Part shown: positions 5,677-8,789 of the stretch, in pieces
Layout of the letters: every line of letters starts with the position of its first letter
Position numbering within the stretch: position 1 is the first letter of the stretch
Assembly: GCA_038258095.1 (NCBI GenBank)
Contig: JBBSQE010000138.1
Span: forward strand, 1-8,789
Length of the DNA stretch: 8,789 bases
Reading direction: 5' to 3'
DNA from: JBBSQE01 sp038258095
Lineage (GTDB): Bacteria > Actinomycetota > Thermoleophilia > Solirubrobacterales > 70-9
Position numbers and translations under genes: made by a program
Notes under the pieces: generated by a model
Databases searched by the model: none
What the model was told of the DNA's origin: nothing
Seen by the model: only the letters and a program-made list of their open reading frames with translations

Positions 5677-5790
5677 CCTGGGAACGGTTGCGGGTCCCTG
5701 AATCTCCCGCCATCGACAAGCCTCCCCAGGCATATCCTGGGAACGGTTGCAGGTTGCTCGCGCTCGGCGACAACGACAACCGTCCCCAGG
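5677..5790. repeat. 114 bp symmetrical array of four palindromic half-sites
   Basis: Two direct copies of CCTGGGAACGGTTGCRGGT lie at 5677-5695 and 5736-5754 (18 of 19 identical). Two copies of the opposite arm, GACAANCNTCCCCAGG, lie at 5715-5730 and 5775-5790 (14 of 16 identical). The 14-base cores alternate R-L-R-L with gaps of 26, 5 and 27 bases, so the block is nearly symmetrical about 5733. The central pair forms a tight hairpin with a CATAT loop (11 of 14 pairs). The outer pair (5677-5690 with 5777-5790) and the right-hand pair can each make 13 of 14 pairs, so alternative folds compete. It lies between convergent genes, and a partial copy is at the left edge of the window. Function unknown. 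Confidence 0.7.
5690..5710. repeat. Inner stem of the left repeat unit
   Basis: GCGGG (5690-5694) and CCCGC (5706-5710) pair perfectly around an 11-base loop inside the left unit. The right unit has a comparable inner stem: GTTG plus TCGC (5753-5761, one bulged C) with GCGACAAC (5767-5774). The inner sequences differ, yet both fold, which hints at selection for RNA structure. Confidence 0.4.
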
Positions 5791-5823
5791 TCCACTCGGC
5801 AGAGCCAGACCAGGCTAGGCCCG

Positions 5824-5854
5824 GCCTCGGCCTCGGTCAGCAGTCGGCCGAGGC
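5824..5854 (-). terminator. Possible terminator hairpin of the P-type ATPase gene
   Basis: GCCTCGGCC (5824-5832) and GGCCGAGGC (5846-5854) form a perfect nine-base stem with a 13-base loop, starting 38 bases after the ATPase stop in its direction of transcription. No U-run follows on either strand, so it resembles GC-rich T-less actinobacterial terminators. It could act in both directions between these convergent genes. Confidence 0.4.
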
Positions 5855-5892
5855 GGTGAAGTCCGCGGCGAGGCACACCCGCCCCCCGCCCG

Positions 5893-8376
5893 TCACCGGC
5901 GGGGTAGGAAACGCCGCGCGGCCCGCGCGGCCCGCCCCGCCGAATCGCGGATGTCGATCGGCGCGATCTCTGCATCGTGGCCCTGGAGATCCGGCGACTC
6001 CAACCGCTGGATCTGGGGGAGCCGCCAGAGGGCACTCGCGAGGACAAGCCCCGCCGCGGAGGACAGGAGGGCCAGGAACCACTGCCCCGCGGTCAGCAGC
6101 TCCATTTCGAAGAACTGGCGAACCGGCGCCGCCGCCAGGCCGAGGGCGAACAGGGCGCCGAGCCCGGCCACCATCGCCAGCATGTAGCTCTGGATGGCGA
6201 TGCTCTCGCGTCCGGGCCCGCGCTCCAAGAGCAGGACGAAGGAGAGCCCGAGGACGATCAGCGTCGTGGTCGCCGCGGTCCGCCCCTCGTTCAGGGTGCC
6301 CGCGAAGACGGTGTCGACGAGGAAGAAGGAGAGGATCGACGCGATGGCGATCGCCACACCGGCCGGCACCGCGAAGGCCGCCAGCGAGCGCAAGAGCCGC
6401 CCGCGGTAGAGCGGCCCGTCAGAGGGCGCGAGGGCGAGCACGAAGGACGGGATTCCGATCGTCAGGAGGGCGGCGATCGTGAGGTGTCGGGGGAGGAAGG
6501 GGAAGGCGAGGCCAGGCACGGCGACGAGGACGATCAGGGCCGCGGCGTAAACCGACTTCGTCAGGTAGAGCCGCCCGAGCCGGTGGACGTTGCGGGCGAT
6601 TCGCCGCCCCTCGCCGACCGCCTCCGGGAGACGCGCGAACTCGTCGTCCATCAGGACGACGTCGGCGATCCCCTTCGTCACCTGCGCGCCGGAGCCCATG
6701 GCGACCGCCATCCGCGAGCGCTTGAGCGCGGGCACGTCGTTGACCCCGTCGCCGATCATCGCCGTGTAGTAGCCGGCGTCGGAGAGCGCGCCGATCAGCG
6801 CCTTCTTCTGTTCGGGCTTGATCCGGCAGAAAATCGTGTTCTCCTCGGCGGCCCGGGTCAGACCGGCCCTGTCCTCGGGAAGCTGGGAGCCGTCGATGAC
6901 ACCGACGTCGCTGGGGATGCCGACCGCGGCGGCGACCGCGGTCACGGTCTCACGCGCGTCGCCGGAGATCACCTTCAGCGCCACGTCCTCGTCGCGCATC
7001 ACCTGGATCGTCTCGGCGACGTCGGCGCGCAGGCTCTCCTCGAGGACGACGAGGGCGCGCGCCCGGAGCCGCGGTGGGGGTTGCGCCGATGGGTCGCGGG
7101 GCAGGGCGCCTTGTGCCTCGCCGAAGGCGACGACGCGACGCCCGGCCTGGGTTTCCTCCCGCAACCGCTCCGCCAGGTTCGGAGAGAGCTCGAGGGAGCC
7201 GGCCTGCGCGAGCACGTCGGGAGCGCCCATCACGTAGCTGGTCGCGCCGCCCGATCCGTTCATCGTCAGGCCGCTCCACTTCCACTCCGAGGAGAAGGTG
7301 ACCTCGGCGCCGACCTTCTCGGCCTCGGCGGGGTAGCGCTCGGCGATCGCCTCCAACGTGCGGTTGCGGTCTCCGGCGCTGGCCGCAAACCGGGCGAGAG
7401 CCCGCTCGGCGCAGTTGCCCTCGGCCCCCTCGGCGGGGATGACGTCGCGCAACGCCAGTTCGCCGTCGGTCAGGGTGCCGGTCTTGTCGACGCAGATCGT
7501 GTCGACTGAGGCCAGCGACTCGGTCGCGCTCATCTGCTGGATGAGGGTCCCGTTCTTCGCCAGCCGCACCGCTGCGACGGCGAAGGTGACGCTCATCAGC
7601 AGGACCAGACCCTCCGGGATCAGGGTGATCAGGCCCGCCGTGGCGGTCTGCGCGGCGTCCTTGATCGGCGTGTTGCGGAGCTTGTCCCCGAGCAGCAGGA
7701 TCGCAGCGAGCGGGATCATCACCCAGGTGCAGGCGAGGATCACGCGGTTGACCTCCTCCTGGAGTGGCGAGGGCGGGTGGCGGAACTCCTTGGCCTGGCC
7801 CGCGACGCGTCCCGCATAGCTTCGCTCCCGCACCGAGTCGACCACGTAGTAGCCGGAGCCGGAGATGCAGAACGCGCCGGAGAGCGCGCGGTCCCCGCGG
7901 CCCTTGCGCACCCCGTCGGCCTCGCCGGTCAGCACCGATTCGTCAACCGTGAGGCCGCGGCTGGAGATGACCTCCCCGTCGGCGACGAGCTGGTCGCCGG
8001 GGCCGACGCGTACCACGTCGCCCGGGACGATCTCGTCGCCGAGCAGCTCGGCAACCTGGCCATCACGGGCGACGTGCGCTCGCGGGGCGATGACGATCGC
8101 CAGCTCGTCCAGCGTCCGCTTCGCGTTCAGCTCCTGACGGATGCCGATATAGGAGTTCACGATCGCGATAAGCCCGAACAGCGCATCGGCGAACAGGCCC
8201 AGCGAGAGGACGAGGATGAAGAAGATCCCGATGATCAGGTTGAAGAGGGTGAGGACGTTGCCGGCGACGATGCTCGCCGTCGACCGGCTCGAGGTCTCGG
8301 GGGGCGGCCCGAGGTCGGCGAGCCGCCTGGCGGCCTCTGCGGAGGACAGCCCTCTCTCGGTGGCGCGGTCTGACAC
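5893..8376 (-). CDS. CtpE-like P-type cation-transporting ATPase (HAD-IC family)
   Basis: This 827-residue membrane pump couples ATP hydrolysis to cation movement through a phospho-aspartate. Membrane helices lie near 38-77, 211-229 and 246-273. The actuator loop has LTGEAD (149-154), M4 has PEGL (254-257), the phosphorylation site is DKTGTLT (D297), the P-domain has SGD (471-473) and KPEQK (520-524), and the hinge has GDGVND (542-547). TIGIPSFVLALAPS (639-652) is the M6 region, followed by more helices to about 781 and a soluble basic tail. No heavy-metal-binding domain or CPC motif is present, arguing against P1B copper/zinc pumps. The layout resembles mycobacterial CtpE, linked to calcium uptake; calcium here is inference. 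The GTG start follows a weak TAAACA box and an N-terminal GLSSAEAARRL segment typical of the family. It is divergent from the luciferase-like gene. Confidence 0.93.
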   Translation of the reverse strand: MSDRATERGLSSAEAARRLADLGPPPETSSRSTASIVAGNVLTLFNLIIGIFFILVLSLGLFADALFGLIAIVNSYIGIRQELNAKRTLDELAIVIAPRAHVARDGQVAELLGDEIVPGDVVRVGPGDQLVADGEVISSRGLTVDESVLTGEADGVRKGRGDRALSGAFCISGSGYYVVDSVRERSYAGRVAGQAKEFRHPPSPLQEEVNRVILACTWVMIPLAAILLLGDKLRNTPIKDAAQTATAGLITLIPEGLVLLMSVTFAVAAVRLAKNGTLIQQMSATESLASVDTICVDKTGTLTDGELALRDVIPAEGAEGNCAERALARFAASAGDRNRTLEAIAERYPAEAEKVGAEVTFSSEWKWSGLTMNGSGGATSYVMGAPDVLAQAGSLELSPNLAERLREETQAGRRVVAFGEAQGALPRDPSAQPPPRLRARALVVLEESLRADVAETIQVMRDEDVALKVISGDARETVTAVAAAVGIPSDVGVIDGSQLPEDRAGLTRAAEENTIFCRIKPEQKKALIGALSDAGYYTAMIGDGVNDVPALKRSRMAVAMGSGAQVTKGIADVVLMDDEFARLPEAVGEGRRIARNVHRLGRLYLTKSVYAAALIVLVAVPGLAFPFLPRHLTIAALLTIGIPSFVLALAPSDGPLYRGRLLRSLAAFAVPAGVAIAIASILSFFLVDTVFAGTLNEGRTAATTTLIVLGLSFVLLLERGPGRESIAIQSYMLAMVAGLGALFALGLAAAPVRQFFEMELLTAGQWFLALLSSAAGLVLASALWRLPQIQRLESPDLQGHDAEIAPIDIRDSAGRAARAARRFLPRR

Positions 8377-8383
8377 GGCTCCA

Positions 8384-8389
8384 TGTTTA
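8384..8389 (-). promoter_or_regulatory. Weak -10-like box (TAAACA) upstream of the P-type ATPase
   Basis: Minus-strand TAAACA ends seven bases before the GTG at 8376. It lacks the final T of TANNNT but keeps the spacing of the other leaderless promoters, and no Shine-Dalgarno sequence is obvious. Tentative. Confidence 0.25.
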
Positions 8390-8398
8390 CCGGGCCGG

Positions 8399-8404
8399 TA
8401 GATT
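8399..8404 (+). promoter_or_regulatory. -10 box (TAGATT) for the luciferase-like monooxygenase transcript
   Basis: TAGATT fits TANNNT. A start site about 7-9 bases on would leave a leader of roughly 28-30 bases before the 17-codon ORF at 8441. It lies back to back with the ATPase promoter, so both genes share the short region 8377-8440. Confidence 0.4.
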
Positions 8405-8428
8405 GGACGGTCAGCACCCGGCGACCAG

Positions 8429-8435
8429 AAGGGGA
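8429..8435 (+). promoter_or_regulatory. Strong ribosome binding site before the 17-codon ORF
   Basis: AAGGGGA lies about six bases before the ATG at 8441. It is one of the clearest Shine-Dalgarno-like sequences in the window and points at the short ORF, not directly at the monooxygenase GTG 50 bases further on. Confidence 0.5.
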
Positions 8436-8440
8436 CTCAG

Positions 8441-8494
8441 ATGCACTTCTACGACAGGATGGCCGGGCCGCACACCGGCGAGATCACGCAGTGA
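8441..8494 (+). CDS. 17-codon ORF translationally coupled to the luciferase-like gene
   Basis: ATG to TGA encodes MHFYDRMAGPHTGEITQ. It has a good ribosome binding site (AAGGGGA, six-base spacing), and its TGA overlaps the GTG start of the next gene as GTGA, the arrangement used for translational coupling. I recognise no family. It is not enriched in a single amino acid, so a classical attenuator peptide is not indicated. It could be a real small protein, a leader ORF that feeds ribosomes to the monooxygenase, or chance. Confidence 0.45.
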   Translation: MHFYDRMAGPHTGEITQ

Positions 8495-8789
8495 CCGACC
8501 TCAAGCTCGGCATCTACCTCGGCTACTGGGGCATCGGCCCGGTCGGCGATGAGGCGCTCGAGGTCGTCAGGGCAGCCGAGAACGCCGGCTACGAGTCGGT
8601 ATGGGTCGCCGAGTCCTACGGGTCCGACGTCGTCAGCGTCCTCGCCTGGCTGGCCCCGCAGACGGAGACGATCAAGCTCGGCGCGGCGATCATGCAGGTG
8701 CCGGCACGCCCTCCGGCCGCCGCCGCCATGGCGGGAGCGACGATCGACATGCTCTCCGGCGGGCGCTTCCTCTTCGGCTTCGGGCCGTC
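8491..8789 (+). CDS. LLM class F420-type oxidoreductase, N-terminal part (cut by window end)
   Basis: The 99 visible residues are the start of a luciferase-like (LLM) TIM-barrel oxidoreductase of the type usually annotated as F420-dependent. Family features are LKLGIYLGYWG (4-14) on the first strand, the AENAGYESVWVAESYGSD segment (29-46), and TIKLGAAIMQVPARPPAAAAM (60-80) leading into ATIDMLSGGRFLFGFGP (83-99). Such enzymes transfer hydride between reduced F420 or flavin and organic substrates; the substrate is not predictable from this fragment. The GTG start is chosen because it begins just before the first beta strand and overlaps the stop of the 17-codon ORF. No Shine-Dalgarno sequence of its own is obvious, consistent with coupled translation. 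Full members are about 300-350 residues, so most of the gene lies beyond the window. Confidence 0.9.
   Translation, partial: MTDLKLGIYLGYWGIGPVGDEALEVVRAAENAGYESVWVAESYGSDVVSVLAWLAPQTETIKLGAAIMQVPARPPAAAAMAGATIDMLSGGRFLFGFGP

Noticed and set aside
5677..5790. CRISPR array
   Set aside because: There are only two direct copies with a regular inverted partner, unequal arms and no further spacers or cas genes.
5629..5892. Small protein(s) encoded in the gap, reading through the repeat
   Set aside because: The two arms of the repeat are read in different frames (LQPFPG in one copy, RNRSQV in the other), so conservation is at the nucleotide level, not the protein level.
5977..7509. A 510-codon open frame on the plus strand opposite the ATPase
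   Set aside because: Antisense to the P-type ATPase with all its motifs; its charged, low-complexity composition reflects the other strand's codon bias.

Overview
The window is GC-rich (roughly 70% by eye), gene-dense bacterial DNA. The best guess is an actinobacterium, possibly of the Thermoleophilia (Solirubrobacter/Gaiella-like) type. The reasons are many GTG starts, TANNNT -10 boxes almost touching start codons (leaderless transcription), an F420-type luciferase-like oxidoreductase and a CtpE-type P-ATPase. The taxon is inference; no rRNA or marker gene is present.

Layout. (1) 1-149: no gene seen; the left edge cuts a copy of a palindromic intergenic repeat. (2) 150-803 (+): DUF4126 membrane protein, converging on and overlapping by 22 bp the end of (3) an acyl-CoA dehydrogenase of the VLCAD/ACAD9-like long type, 782-2536 (-). 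(4) lhgO, an L-2-hydroxyglutarate oxidase-type flavoprotein, 2591-3808 (-), lies just upstream of the dehydrogenase on the same strand. (5) A short divergent promoter region with a duplicated -10 segment leads to (6) a rightward cluster: short DUF1684 protein (3891-4244), crotonase-fold enoyl-CoA hydratase-like protein (4237-5163, 8 bp overlap) and PaaI-type hotdog thioesterase (5191-5628). (7) 5629-5892 is a gene-free stretch between convergent genes, holding a 114 bp symmetrical array of four half-sites that matches the repeat at the left edge. (8) 5893-8376 (-): CtpE-like P-type ATPase. (9) Divergent from it is a leader with a good ribosome site and a 17-codon ORF whose stop overlaps the GTG start of an F420-type luciferase-like monooxygenase, cut by the right edge.

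How it fits together. The dehydrogenase, crotonase-fold protein and thioesterase all act on acyl-CoA thioesters, and LhgO is another FAD enzyme likely feeding electrons to the respiratory chain. The 782-5628 block therefore reads as an acyl-CoA/organic-acid catabolism neighbourhood arranged as two divergent units. The ATPase and the luciferase-like gene look unrelated to it. No phage, transposase, CRISPR, tRNA or rRNA was seen. The least explained parts are the repeat array, the consistent leaderless promoter geometry and the coupled 17-codon ORF.
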